Of a stretch of DNA of 64,000 bases, positions 31,266 to 40,428 are shown one piece after another. The notes below the pieces were generated by a model. The model did no database searches, was not told the origin of the DNA, and saw only the letters and a list, made by a program, of their open reading frames with translations. A program made the position numbers and the translations under genes. Numbering within the stretch: the first letter of the stretch is position 1; each line of letters starts with the position of its first letter. This stretch comes from Geotrypetes seraphini (lineage: Eukaryota; Chordata; Amphibia; Gymnophiona; Dermophiidae): positions 29,187,241 to 29,251,240 of the forward strand of contig NC_047094.1 of NCBI RefSeq assembly GCF_902459505.1, written 5' to 3'.

Positions 31266-33443
31266 TTGAGATGTGAGGGAGGGATGTTGCTCAGCAGTTT
31301 AAAAGAAAATGGGATTCATTATGTTACATGTAGAACAGGGCTGCCCAAGTCCGGTCCTCGAGATCTATTGGCAGGCCAGGTTTTCAGGATATCCACAATG
31401 AAGATGGTGGACAAACTTGAAACGGTAGATCAGGCATGGTCCCTACTGAAAAATACTATCACAGAAGCACAAGATCTCTACATTCCGAGGATTTCCAAAG
31501 ATCGGAGAACAAAGAGCAAAAGAGAACCGGCATGGCTTACCATACAGGTGAAGGAAGCCATAAAAGAAAAGAAGGACTCTTTCAAAAAATGGAAATGCAT
31601 AAAGACAACCGAAGCCTGGAACAAACATAAAGATGATCAGAAGAAATGTCACAAGGCGGTGAGGGATGCCAAACAGGATTATGAGGAAAAAATAGCCCAG
31701 GAGGCCAAAAACTTCAAGCCCTTCTTTAGATACGTGAAAGGGAAAAAACCTGCAAAAGAGGCAGTGGGACCCCTGGACGACCAGGGAAGAAAAGGGTACA
31801 TCAAGGAAGATAAACAAATCGCAGACAAACTAAATTCCTTCTTTGCGTCTGTCTTTACGAAGGAAGACACCTCAACAATACCTGAAGCGGAGAAAGTGTT
31901 TCCAGGAGAAATAGAGAACAGCCTCACCACAGTTGAAGTGGACTTAGACCAGATATACTATCAGATCGACAAACTTAAAAGTGACAAATCCCCTGGACCG
32001 GATGGAATTCACCCGAGAGTCTTAAAGGAATTGAAGGTTGAAATCGGAGAGTTATTGCACAAACTTGCAAACCTGACAATCAGAACTGGACAGATACCGG
32101 ACGACTGGAGGATAGCGAACGTCACGCCAATTTTCAAAAAAGGATCGAGAGGGGAACCGGGCAACTATAGGCCTGTGAGTCTTACGTCGGTCCCCGGCAA
32201 GATGGTCGAAGCACTGATCAAGGATAGCATAGTCCGGCACTTGGACGCACACGACTTGATGAAACCCAGTCAACATGGATTCAGGAAAGGGAAATCATGT
32301 TTGACGAATTTACTCCAATTTTTTGAGACCGTAAACGAGCAAATTGATAGTGGGAAGCCTGTGGACATAATATACTTGGACTTCCAGAAAGCGTTCGACA
32401 AAGTTCCACACGAAAGACTTCTCAGGAAACTACAAAGCCATGGCATAGAGGGAGATATACAAAGATGGATAGGCAAATGGCTGGAAAACCGAAAGCAGAG
32501 AGTGGGCATAAATGGGAAGTTCTCCGACTGGGAGAAAGTGACTAGTGGTGTACCCCAGGGCTCGGTACTTGGGCCGATCCTTTTTAATATTTATATCAAT
32601 GACCTGGAGGAAGGAACATCCAGTGAGATCATCAAGTTTGCAGACGATACAAAACTATGCCGGGCAATCAGATCGCAGGAGGATAGAGAGAAACTCCAGA
32701 GCGACTTGTGTCGGTTAGAAACATGGGCGGAGAAATGGCAGATGAAGTTCAATGTGGAGAAATGCAAGGTAATGCATTTAGGCAATAAAAATAAGGAATA
32801 CGAGTATACAATGTCAGGTGCAACTCTGGGGAAGAGTGAACAAGAAAGGGACCTGGGTGTACTGATAGATAGGACCCTGAAGCCGTCGGCACAATGCGCG
32901 GCAGCGGCAAAGAAGGCAAATAAAATGTTGGGCATGATAAAGAAAGGAATCTCGAGTAGATCGGAGAAAGTTATAATGCCGCTTTATAGGGCAATAGTCA
33001 GACCACACTTGGAATACTGCGTCCAACATTGGTCTCCCTACCTAAAGAAGGATATAAAACTGCTGGAGAGGGTGCAGAGACGAGCAACAAAACTGGTGAA
33101 GGGTATGGAGAGACTGGAATATGAGGATAGACTTATAACACTAGGATTGTTCTCCCTTGAGAAAAGGAGAATGCGTGGGGATATGATCGAGACCTTCAAA
33201 ATACTGAAAGGAATCGACAAAATAGAGCAGAGAAGATTATTTACACTGTCCAATTTGACACGGACTAGAGGACATGTAATGAAGCTAAGGGGGGACAGGT
33301 TCAGGACTAATGTCAGGAAGTTCTGCTTCACTCAGAGAGTGGTTGACACCTGGAATGCCCTCCCAGAGGAGATTATTGCGGAATCGACCGTCCTAGGCTT
33401 CAAGAGCAAACTAGATGCATATCTCCTTAAGAGAGGCATATAA
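31266..33443 (+). CDS. CR1 ORF2 reverse transcriptase, 5'-truncated, fused to MITE-derived start
   Basis: A 725-residue uninterrupted frame. Residues 1 to ~46 come from flanking and MITE sequence, because the LINE itself begins at about 31403; residues 47-725 are CR1 ORF2 from just after the endonuclease. RT motifs seen: SPGPDGI (242-248), NYRPVSLTS (300-308), QHGF (336-339), LDFQKAFD (371-378, catalytic D372), [11 protein letters not shown] (427-437), FADD (458-461, catalytic D460/D461), then WQMKFNVEKCKVMHLG, RPHLEYCVQHWSPYLKKD and VVDTWNALPEEI. The reaction would be RNA-templated DNA synthesis primed at a nicked target. The endonuclease and ORF1 are absent, so the copy is not autonomous. 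An open frame of this length in a truncated copy argues for recent insertion. The chosen start is only the first ATG of the open frame; no promoter is evident. Confidence 0.88.
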   Translation: MRCEGGMLLSSLKENGIHYVTCRTGLPKSGPRDLLAGQVFRISTMKMVDKLETVDQAWSLLKNTITEAQDLYIPRISKDRRTKSKREPAWLTIQVKEAIKEKKDSFKKWKCIKTTEAWNKHKDDQKKCHKAVRDAKQDYEEKIAQEAKNFKPFFRYVKGKKPAKEAVGPLDDQGRKGYIKEDKQIADKLNSFFASVFTKEDTSTIPEAEKVFPGEIENSLTTVEVDLDQIYYQIDKLKSDKSPGPDGIHPRVLKELKVEIGELLHKLANLTIRTGQIPDDWRIANVTPIFKKGSRGEPGNYRPVSLTSVPGKMVEALIKDSIVRHLDAHDLMKPSQHGFRKGKSCLTNLLQFFETVNEQIDSGKPVDIIYLDFQKAFDKVPHERLLRKLQSHGIEGDIQRWIGKWLENRKQRVGINGKFSDWEKVTSGVPQGSVLGPILFNIYINDLEEGTSSEIIKFADDTKLCRAIRSQEDREKLQSDLCRLETWAEKWQMKFNVEKCKVMHLGNKNKEYEYTMSGATLGKSEQERDLGVLIDRTLKPSAQCAAAAKKANKMLGMIKKGISSRSEKVIMPLYRAIVRPHLEYCVQHWSPYLKKDIKLLERVQRRATKLVKGMERLEYEDRLITLGLFSLEKRRMRGDMIETFKILKGIDKIEQRRLFTLSNLTRTRGHVMKLRGDRFRTNVRKFCFTQRVVDTWNALPEEIIAESTVLGFKSKLDAYLLKRGI

Positions 33444-33702
33444 AGATATGGTGGACTATAAATTACGCCAGGTGTACACCTGGCAGGGCCTCCGCGTGTG
33501 CGGATCGCCGGACTTGATGGACCGAAGGTCTGATCCGGAGATGGCAGTTCTTATGTTCTTATGTTCTTATGAATATGCATGAGAGAGAGATTTGCATACC
33601 AAGAAGGCAGTGCAGGCAAATCTTTCTCATGCATATTCAATGTGGATATCTTGAAAACCTGGCCTGCCAGTAGATCTCGAGGTCTGGACTTGGGCAGCCC
33701 TG
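31336..33702. mobile_element. hAT MITE (CAGGGCTGCCCAAG termini) carrying a CR1
   Basis: MITE halves are 31336-31402 and about 33571-33702; ends CAGGGCTGCCCAAGTCCGG and its inverse (TTGGGCAGCCCTG). The 8-bp duplication is ATGTAGAA (31328-31335) and ATCTAGAA (33703-33710), 7/8. The intact copy at 38744-38939 shows the uninterrupted sequence. Confidence 0.9.
31403..33570 (+). mobile_element. 5'-truncated CR1 LINE
   Basis: Starts inside ORF2 (GATGGTGGACAAACTTG) and ends in a short 3' UTR with CCAGGTGTACACCTGG and the terminal TTATGTTCTTATGTTCTTAT. Inserted at AATGAA|TATGCAT of the MITE; ATGAA is present on both sides, though it overlaps the terminal repeat. Confidence 0.9.
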
Positions 33703-33759
33703 ATCTAGAATATCGATTTTCTCACTTGCCGGTAAGAATCTCTAGAATTCAATTCCAGG

Positions 33760-34020
33760 TATAATGAGATTATGGAAAGATCGTGTCGTGTGTCTTGTAA
33801 GACAATGTTAAAAACACAATTATTTGTGGACGCCTTTCTCTAACTCTGTGGTTATTATTTATTTTAGATTTCAAGAATTCTGTATTGAGGAAATTTGTAG
33901 GGAAGACTTATTTGTTTACTGCATTTTACACGGTTTGTTTGTGCCTGAAATTGTGGGTGTAAATGTTTTGTTCATCGCTTAGATTTAAGTGATTCATAAA
34001 TTTTTAAAATAAAAAATACT
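33760..34020 (+). repeat. L2-like LINE 3' end
   Basis: Short coding remnant (TMLKTQLFVDAFL) followed by a 3' UTR ending TTAAGTGATTCATAAATT and an A-rich tail. Confidence 0.6.
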
Positions 34021-34297
34021 ACTGTGCATGCACTTTATAGAATCACGCTTAATGCTGATTTCTGTGCCTAACTTTTCGCACCAGGCTTATGCCTGCCAAA
34101 ATCGGCTGTAAATGCAGGTGCACAAGTTAGGTGCACTTAGACAGTATTCTGTACAAAACACCCGCAACTTTTCAGAACACTTTTGACATGACAACCCCCT
34201 CCCATGGCCACGCCCCTTGTGAGTTACACACTAATAGAGTTAGGTGCCATGCCTTATTAAATAGTGTGCAATGAGATGTGTGTACAAATTGTAATCA
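34021..34297. repeat. Fragment of the TATAGAATCACGC repeat
   Basis: Shares TTATAGAATCACGC and GTTAGGTGC-type words with the DNA at 38944-39050 and probably with 39430-39590; a non-coding DNA-transposon family. Confidence 0.4.
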
Positions 34298-35215
34298 AGT
34301 TTCAAGTTTCAAGTTTATTAGGTGACTTGATCAATCGCTTATTCAAATATTCTAAGCGATGTACATTTAAAATTCACAATTAAAATAACAAAAAAAAACA
34401 ACAACAATATAATACATTACTATACATACAATCTTAAATAATGGATTAAATCTTCTTAATTTAACACTAATAAACATAAGGAAAGGAGGGATGAAATACA
34501 ATTTTTAAAGTAAAGAAGAAACATTGAGGGAAAATACAAAAGGGATATAGTTAGAACAGGTATAACCAAGTAAAATAATTCATGTAGAGTAAAATTATGT
34601 TAAAAAGGCATCTTTAAAAAGAAAGGTTTTTAGTTCAGATTTAAATTTTCCAAGTTCTTTCTCCTCCCGTAAAGATATAGGGAGGGCGTTCCATGTTTGC
34701 GGTGCCGTACAAGAAAAAATAAATTGTCTCCTCGTATTGATAGTTTTTAATGATGGAATCGATAGCAGATTTTGTTCACTAGATCTTAAAATTCTCTTTG
34801 CAGAATATGGAATAAGTGCCCTATATAAAAAAGCAGGAGTCTTATTAATCAAGGTTTTAAAAATAATTAAGCATAACTTATAAGTGATTCTGTAATTAAC
34901 AGGAAGCCAGTGAGCCTCTTTGAGAAGTGGTGTTACATGATCAAATTTTTTAGAATTAGTTATTAATTTTATTGCTGTATTTTGTATAATTTGTAATCGT
35001 TTTATTTCATATAATGCAATTCCTTTGAATAAAGAATTGCAGTAATCAATTTTAGACATCACCAAGGAGTGAATCAATATAGTGAGTGATTTAGGACAAA
35101 AAAATTTAGAGATTGAACGAATTTTACGTAACCTATAAAAGGTGATTTTCACAATGTTACTGATATGATCATGGTAATTAAGTTTATTATCAAAAATTAC
35201 CCCTAGGATTAATGG
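34298..35215 (-). mobile_element. L2-like LINE, 5'-truncated
   Basis: The 3' UTR lies at 34298-34594, starting in antisense with CAAGTTTCAAGTTTCAAG and CTTGATCAATCGCTTATTC. The C-terminal ORF2 frame covers 34595-35152. Same family as 6632-7475. Confidence 0.82.
34595..35152 (-). CDS. L2-like ORF2 C-terminal fragment
   Basis: An open 185-residue minus-strand frame with LIHSLVMSKIDYCNSLF, KRLQIIQNTAIKLI, KFDHVTPLLKEAHWLPVNYR, SCTAPQTWNALPISLREEKE and FKSELKTFLFKDAF. These are the conserved C-terminal blocks after the polymerase core of L2-type LINEs. The catalytic FADD region and endonuclease are missing, so it makes no working protein. It is less decayed than the plus-strand relative at 6632-7475, which has a frame change. 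Confidence 0.78.
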   Translation of the reverse strand: MKITFYRLRKIRSISKFFCPKSLTILIHSLVMSKIDYCNSLFKGIALYEIKRLQIIQNTAIKLITNSKKFDHVTPLLKEAHWLPVNYRITYKLCLIIFKTLINKTPAFLYRALIPYSAKRILRSSEQNLLSIPSLKTINTRRQFIFSCTAPQTWNALPISLREEKELGKFKSELKTFLFKDAFLT

Positions 35216-35377
35216 TTACCAATTAATAATTGGTTAGCATACGACGCAAAAAAAAAGGAGAAAAATTATCTCTGCACCAAATACAAACAAAAGTTTAAAA
35301 AAGCAGAGATGACCAGGGTATCAAGCTGATATTTAAATGTTAGTTAGAGTTCAACATATACATCAACATTGGAGAAC

Positions 35378-35426
35378 AAACCCGACATGGGCCGTGTTTC
35401 AGCAAGACTGCTTGCTTCAGGAGTCC
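35378..35426 (-). ncRNA. Degenerate hammerhead-ribozyme-like motif
   Basis: On the minus strand: stem I GGACTC with GGGTTT (wobbles), core CTGAAGC (one base off CTGANGA), a stem II hairpin AGCAAG/CTTGCT, GAAA, and a short stem III with loop then TC. Same layout as 37627-37676 and 39916-39965. The changed core base makes activity unlikely. Confidence 0.4.
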
Positions 35427-35473
35427 AATACTATAAACTCCTCAACGTTTGTCAAAAGGTGCTTAAAAAGATA

Positions 35474-35694
35474 CAAAAAGAGAGGCAAAAATGTCAATAA
35501 GGACTCTATGAGTGGGTCTATCAGCCAATCACTTCTAGCAAACCAAACCACACTAATAATAAATGTCAATTTAGAGACAGGGCGTCCCTATCCCTAAACT
35601 GACATTTATTATTAGTGTGGTTTGGTTTGCTAGAAGTGATTGGCTGATAGACCCACTCATAGAGTCCTTATTGACATTTTTGCCTCTCTTTTTG
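35474..35694. repeat. ~100-bp-arm hairpin flanked by 17-bp direct repeats
   Basis: Arms 35474-35576 and 35592-35694 are near-perfect inverted copies with a ~15-base loop. The word TTGCTTCAGGAGTCCAA occurs at 35412-35428 and at 35692-35708, on either side. Confidence 0.85.
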
Positions 35695-35729
35695 CTTCAG
35701 GAGTCCAACATGATCTTAGAATATATATA

Positions 35730-36562
35730 CAGTAAAACCTTGGATTGCAAGTAACTTGGTTTGCAAGTGTTTTGCAAGACAAGCAAAACATTTGATTAAA
35801 TTTTAATTTGATGTACAAGTAAGATCTTGCAATACAAGTACCGTACATACAGTATACACTTCCCCCTCCCCATTCGCGGTTTCTGCACTCGCGATTTCAC
35901 ATACTCATGATTTTTTTATGGGGAGGGGAAAATTTTTTTTTAAACATATTTTTTTACCTCCCTGCCGCCTTCCCGGCCTTACCTGGTGGTCTAGCGGGCT
36001 TTCGGGGCAGGAACGATCTTCCTACGCTCCTGCCCCGTGCAGATCGCCATGAGGAAATGGCTGTAGGGAGTTCCCGTCGTAGTCTCGAGAGACTACAGGA
36101 ACTCACAGCAGCCATTTCCTCATGGCGATCTGCACAGGGCAGGAGCGTAGGAAGATCGCTCCTGCCCCGAAAGCCCTCTAGACCACCAGGTAAGGCCGGG
36201 AAGGCAGCAGGGAGGTGGGGATGGGTCAGAGCCGGATAATTGTGCTTTTTCGCCATTCGCAGTCCAACTCTGCCCGTATCCCCCGCGAATAATAAGGGAG
36301 AAGTGTACACACATCACATCATCACAACTAAACTGATGGTTCTTCTCTCTCTGACACTGCAGGAGTGTAGTGACTGTTCTAAATGAGCGAGGTCTTGTAA
36401 TACAAGTACGTATAGTATTTTGTATTAAAGTTTTTGGATTGTGGAATGAATCGTCTTGAGTTTCCATTATTTCCTATGGGGAAATTCGCTTTGATATATG
36501 AGTGCTTTGGATTACAAGCATGCTTCCGGAACAAATTATGCTCGCATACCAAGGTTTTACTG
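35730..36562. mobile_element. Tigger-like (pogo/Tc1-mariner) element
   Basis: Left tip CAGTAAAACCTTGGATTGC and right tip ACCAAGGTTTTACTG with TA duplications at 35728-35729 and 36563-36564. Internal words (GTTTTGCAAGACAAGCAAAA) are typical of Tigger-type ends. It contains the nested element at 35857-36305. No transposase remains. Confidence 0.8.
35857..36305. mobile_element. TA-flanked palindromic MITE (CACTTCCCCC termini), copy 1
   Basis: Ends CACTTCCCCCTCCCCATTCG and GGGAGAAGTG, TA on both sides. The interior 35950-36225 is a large palindrome centred on CTCGAGAG. The second copy is 44710-45166. Confidence 0.8.
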
Positions 36563-36915
36563 TACTTCATTAAACTGATGAACGCAAAATATATATAAAA
36601 TATAACAGGAATATTAACATTAGGCTCTGAAACTGGCTGTGTTGTGGACTCCCAGTCAATTCTCAAACATGACCTGTGTTGGGTTTGTGCTCCAATATTG
36701 ATGTATATGTTGAACCCTATTTCAAGTTTAAATACCAGCTTGATACCTTGGTCATCTATGTTTTTTTTTTAAATAATTGGTTCGCACCCAATTATTGATG
36801 TAAATTGACTCATTAACCAATTAATTTGTGCACACATTTTGGGAGAGTACTCAAATATTGGTGCACAAATCTAGACATCAGATATAGAATCCAGGGTTAA
36901 TATATGTCTTGTACT

Positions 36916-37127
36916 CAGTGGCGTAGCAAGGGTGAGAGGCACCCTCCCCCACCATCTTCTCCGTCCCCCACCCCCGTTCCTTCCCCGCCATATACACACC
37001 TTCCCTTCCCCGTACCTCTTCACCTTCCACGGCGTGAGCATCATCATCAACTTGCTGCCCGCATTGGCGTCAACGCCCCCTCTGAGGTCACTTCCTAGGC
37101 GCGGGACCTGGAAGTGATGTCAGAGGA
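36916..37127. mobile_element. CAGTGGCGTAGCAAGGG-family fragment
   Basis: Left end intact (CAGTGGCGTAGCAAGGGTG). It contains GACCTGGAAGTGATGTCAGA and is truncated near 37127. Confidence 0.6.
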
Positions 37128-37800
37128 TGCAACTATGTAATTTAAACACTATAAGTTTTATGTTTGATCACAGTATATGTAGAAAATACATTTTCGTAAA
37201 CATTAACCTGCGTTCCTTCTTATTCATCGGAATAACACTTTATTGTATATGTTCCCTTTAAGGAGTCGCTGAAGAGTACGGTTTTTCACATTGGAACAAT
37301 TCCATTATCAATTCTACATTTATATGTTTTGAACACATTGTGTCACTGAAGAAGCAAGGAATTTGTGAAATGGTAGAGTCGCCGTCGGTCAACAGTAAGC
37401 TAAGTGCTTTGTCTTTATTTAAGGACAACAACGAACCAAGTGCTTTATTTATGATAACCTGGAATTGCTTTATAGTATTGGTTTAATCACACACTGTAGA
37501 TGGATTGATAAATTAATGAAATGTTACAAAAAAATTACTGCCCTCTTTAGCACAGGCTTAGGAGTGGTTTTCTGCTGTGACTATACAGAAAGTTTTTCCA
37601 CGTTATCTACTACCATAGGACTCCCAGGAACCCCTGAAGAAGACTTTTGTGTCGAAACGCGGACCGTCTCGGGTCCTACGCTTTCAGCAGACTAGGTCCT
37701 TTAGGTTTTTATGTGGATTATTTTTTCTTTATGTGGATCATTTTATTATACCTTTGAACTTTGATATTTGTAATAAAGTCCATTTCAGGTACATCGTCAC
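37128..37800 (+). mobile_element. Penelope-like element fragment with hammerhead motifs
   Basis: Non-coding AT-rich segment holding one good hammerhead-like fold (37627-37676) and a weaker one whose core CTGAAGA starts at 37345 with GAAA at 37367. Ends with AATAAAGTCCATTTCAGG near 37770-37790. Assignment to Penelope-like elements rests on the ribozyme layout. Confidence 0.45.
37627..37676 (+). ncRNA. Type I hammerhead-ribozyme-like fold, copy 1
   Basis: Stem I GGAACCC (37627-37633, one bulged A) pairs with GGGTCC (37671-37676). Core CTGAAGA is at 37634-37640; stem II GAC/GTC (37642-37644 with 37651-37653); GAAA at 37654-37657; a 3-bp stem III (37659-37661 with 37665-37667) with loop GAC; then TC at the expected cleavage position (37669-37670). 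All universally conserved core positions are present. Stem III is minimal, as reported for hammerheads of Penelope-like elements. Confidence 0.6.
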
Positions 37801-37869
37801 TCCACAGTGATTTTTGGTTTCACAAAAAAATTACAGCAAGGTTTTTTGGACCGATGATAAGAATCATAC

Positions 37870-38060
37870 AAGTTTCAAGTTTCAAGTTCAAGTTTATTAA
37901 TTGGCTTGTTCAATCGCTTAATCGGATTTCTAAGCGATGTACAATAAAATATACATCCATAAGGAAACAAAGACATTACATACACTTAATTAATTATAAT
38001 ATAAACAAAAGGTAAGAGGGGATGAAATACATTTTTTATAGTAAAGACTTGTGGGTAATG
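37870..38060 (-). repeat. L2-like LINE 3' end
   Basis: Antisense tail CAAGTTTCAAGTTCAAG, then CAATCGCTTAATCGG and TAAGCGATGTACAATAAAAT; same 3' UTR family as 34298-35215. Confidence 0.75.
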
Positions 38061-38264
38061 TTTGGTTGTTTTAGGTCCTTTTCCTTGCTTATGGCAACAT
38101 ATGTTTAAGGTGGTTTTTTTTGTATTTTAGCAGTTGTCATGCAGTAAAGTGCTTTTGTGATAAGGTGAGGGTATGGGCAGAGAATGGCTAATCTCAGTAT
38201 TTTGCAGATAGCACATGGCGTCCTAACAGAACTACTGCCCACTTACTGTGTCCTAAATGGTGAC

Positions 38265-38700
38265 CCATCAAATGTGCGCAGGACATTGGTGCACCGACAC
38301 TTCCGCCCCGACATTCGCACCCTGGACAAATGCACATCGCCTACTCACCGCCCCCTATGCCTTCCCGTTAGTGCTCTGAGGGGGAGTTGGGGGACACTTG
38401 CACTCCTGTTGGGGGGGGATGTGGGGGGATCCCCCCACTACACTTAAAACTCCTGCTCTCCTCCCGAAGCCTTCCCATTTCCGCTCTTCCACTCTAAGGG
38501 GGGGAGTGGGAGGGGAACCACCCCCACTGCAATCCCGCTCTCGTTGAGGGGGATGCTGACATTGAAGATTGCTGCTAACCCCCCCTACTCTTGCAATTGA
38601 GCCCCAAAAACCCCACTCCCTTCATGCGCGCACTTGTCGGTGCGTGCATTTGATGAGCGGAATTCTCAGGGCGCAATTGTTCTGCGCGCTATTGACGGTG
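38265..38700. mobile_element. GC-rich element with inverted ends
   Basis: CATCAAATGTGCGCAGGACA and GGTGCACCGACA near 38266-38302 are mirrored at about 38635-38665 (TGTCGGTGCGTGCATTTGAT). Interior is rich in C/G runs. Non-coding; superfamily unknown. Confidence 0.5.
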
Positions 38701-38743
38701 TAGCATTCTAAATAGGAAGCACTAAGGCCCTGATTCTATAAAT

Positions 38744-38939
38744 CAGGGCTGCCCAAGTCCGGTCCTCGAGATCTACTGGCAGGCCAGGTTTTCAGGATAT
38801 CCACAATGAATATGCATGAGAGAGATTTGCTTGCACTGCCTTCTTGATATGCAAATCTCTCTCTCATGCATATTCATTGTGGATATCCTGAAAACCTGGC
38901 CTGCCAGTAGATCTCGAGGACCGAACTTGGGCAGCCCTG
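38744..38939. mobile_element. hAT MITE (CAGGGCTGCCCAAG termini), intact copy
   Basis: A 196-bp near-perfect palindrome with CAGGGCTGCCC ends and an 8-bp duplication CTATAAAT at 38736-38743 and 38940-38947. It is inserted in a CTGATTCTATAAA-type repeat and is a sister copy of 31336-33702. Confidence 0.95.
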
Positions 38940-39053
38940 CTATAAATGATGCCTAACTCATAGGCACCAGTGAACGCAAGTGTCAATCATCTGATAGGTG
39001 CCGTTTATAGAATCACGCCTAGCAGCGCCCAAGCATTCTTAGGTGCCGGCAGG

Positions 39054-39423
39054 CAGTGGCATAGAAAGGTGGGGGTGGGAGGTGGTCCATCCCGGGCGCT
39101 GGCACCCGTCCTCCTCTCCGCCTCTCACTTCTTCCCACTTCTCACCCCGCTGCACTCGCACCTTCACTCTTACCTCCATTTCTTCGCTGGCGCAAGCAGT
39201 AACTCCAACTTGCTGCTCGCACCAGCGTTGGCGCTCCCTCTGATGTCACTTATGGGTCCCGCACCTAGGAAGTTATGTCAGAGGGAGAGCCAACGTGGGC
39301 AGTGAGTTAGCGATGCTGCTTACTCCAGGGAAGTTGAAAGAAGTGCGGGGCAGGGGAGGGGTGCGTGCACGAAGGGGAGGGGCGCCACCGCCCCAGCCGC
39401 CTCTCACCTTCGCTACGCCGCTG
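39054..39423. mobile_element. CAGTGGCATAGAAAGG-family element, near complete
   Basis: Left end CAGTGGCATAGAAAGG and right end CACCTTCGCTACGCCGCTG are inverted. Flanks CCGGCAGG (39046-39053) and CTAGCAGA (39424-39431) agree at 5 of 8 sites and differ only by transitions, so an old hAT-like duplication is possible. Confidence 0.65.
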
Positions 39424-39829
39424 CTAGCAGAGTGTTGAAATTTTAAGCATCCTCCCATTTAGGCCAGGGTTTTCTTGACCTAAATGAGTGCATGCACCTA
39501 AGTCAAACCACACCTCAAATCTGCCCAGAATCCGTTCCTAGCCATGCCTACTTTTTAGTAGATGCCTCAGAGTAGACCCAAAAGAAAACAAGAACAGAGC
39601 AGTAGCCTCTGGATGTCACAGGAGCCGTTAAAGCAATGAAGGTTTTATTTAAAACAATTAGCCAAATATCAAAGCAAAAATCTACGCAGGCAAAACAATG
39701 AGAGATTGTTAGAAAGAGACGTGGCTTTTTAAAAAAAAATCTTCCAATGTTTTGTTGACTTCTTCCCTTGAGTTAGCATTATGGACGCCATTCTGCCTGC
39801 AGTAGCCAAAGAACAGCTGAAAAAAGTGA
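39424..39829. other. Spacer, partly TATAGAATCACGC-type repeat
   Basis: 39430-39590 resembles the non-coding repeat seen at 34021-34297. The remainder (39590-39829) is unclassified. Confidence 0.3.
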
Positions 39830-39990
39830 AAAAGTCATACCAGGAAAATTCACGGATTACGTTGCTCGTTGTTTATGCTACAAGTCATACTTTATAGTAT
39901 GAATGTGCAACATTAGGACCCCTGAGGAAGGCAAAGAACGCTGAATCACAGACTGTGTTGGGTCCAATATATGTTTCTATTTTTTATGAT
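39830..39990 (+). mobile_element. Penelope-like fragment
   Basis: Short non-coding segment centred on the hammerhead-like fold at 39916-39965. No coding remains. Confidence 0.45.
39916..39965 (+). ncRNA. Type I hammerhead-ribozyme-like fold, copy 2
   Basis: Stem I GGACCC (39916-39921) pairs perfectly with GGGTCC (39960-39965). Core CTGAGGA is at 39922-39928. Stem II GGC/GCT (39930-39932 with 39940-39942) has a 7-base loop. GAAT replaces GAAA at 39943-39946 (one core change). Stem III CACA/TGTG (39947-39950 with 39954-39957) has loop GAC, then TT. Compared with copy 1, stems II and III differ by paired substitutions, which supports the fold. The GAAT change should weaken or abolish cleavage. 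Confidence 0.58.
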
Positions 39991-40014
39991 ATGTGTTGCT
40001 ACATTTATCTGCAA

Positions 40015-40297
40015 CTGGTACTTTCTGGAATGTGTTGCCAGAGGATGTGGTAAGAGTAGATAGTGTAGCTGGTTTTAAGAAAGGTTTGGACAAGTTTCTG
40101 GAGGAAAAGTCCATAGTCTGTTATTGAGAAAGACATGGGGGAAGCCACTGCTTGCCCTGGATCGGTAGCATGGAATATTGCTACTCCTTGGGTTTTGGCC
40201 AGGTACTAGTGACCTGGATTGGCCACCGTGGGAACGGGCTACTGGGCTTGATGGACCATTGGTCTGACCCAGTAAGGCTATTCTTATGTTCTTACAC
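40015..40297 (+). repeat. CR1 3' end fragment
   Basis: Sense end of CR1 ORF2 (GGAATGTGTTGCCAGAGGAT) and 3' UTR (GGGCTTGATGGACCATTGGT) ending GGCTATTCTTATGTTCTTA. Confidence 0.85.
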
Positions 40298-40428
40298 TAA
40301 TTTTGGGCAGGGATCTTGCCACTAAGTGCTATTCTACAAACAGTACCCAACTTGGAGCACACTTCACAGAACAGCACTCAAATCTGTTTGCCAAATACTG
40401 AATTTACTTCTAAATATCTGTCATAAAA

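Larger units (their letters stand above)
35234..36775. mobile_element. Penelope-like segment with inverted terminal repeats
   Basis: Outer arms at about 35302-35430 and 36640-36763 are inverted copies (GTATCAAGCTG, TCAACATATACATCAA, AACCCGACATGGGCC versus AACCCAACACAGGTC on the complement). Both arms contain a hammerhead-like motif typical of Penelope-like terminal repeats. AATAATTGGTT flanks both sides (about 35226 and 36772), a possible target duplication. A hairpin (35474-35694) and a Tigger-like element (35730-36562) lie within. No RT frame remains. Confidence 0.5.
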
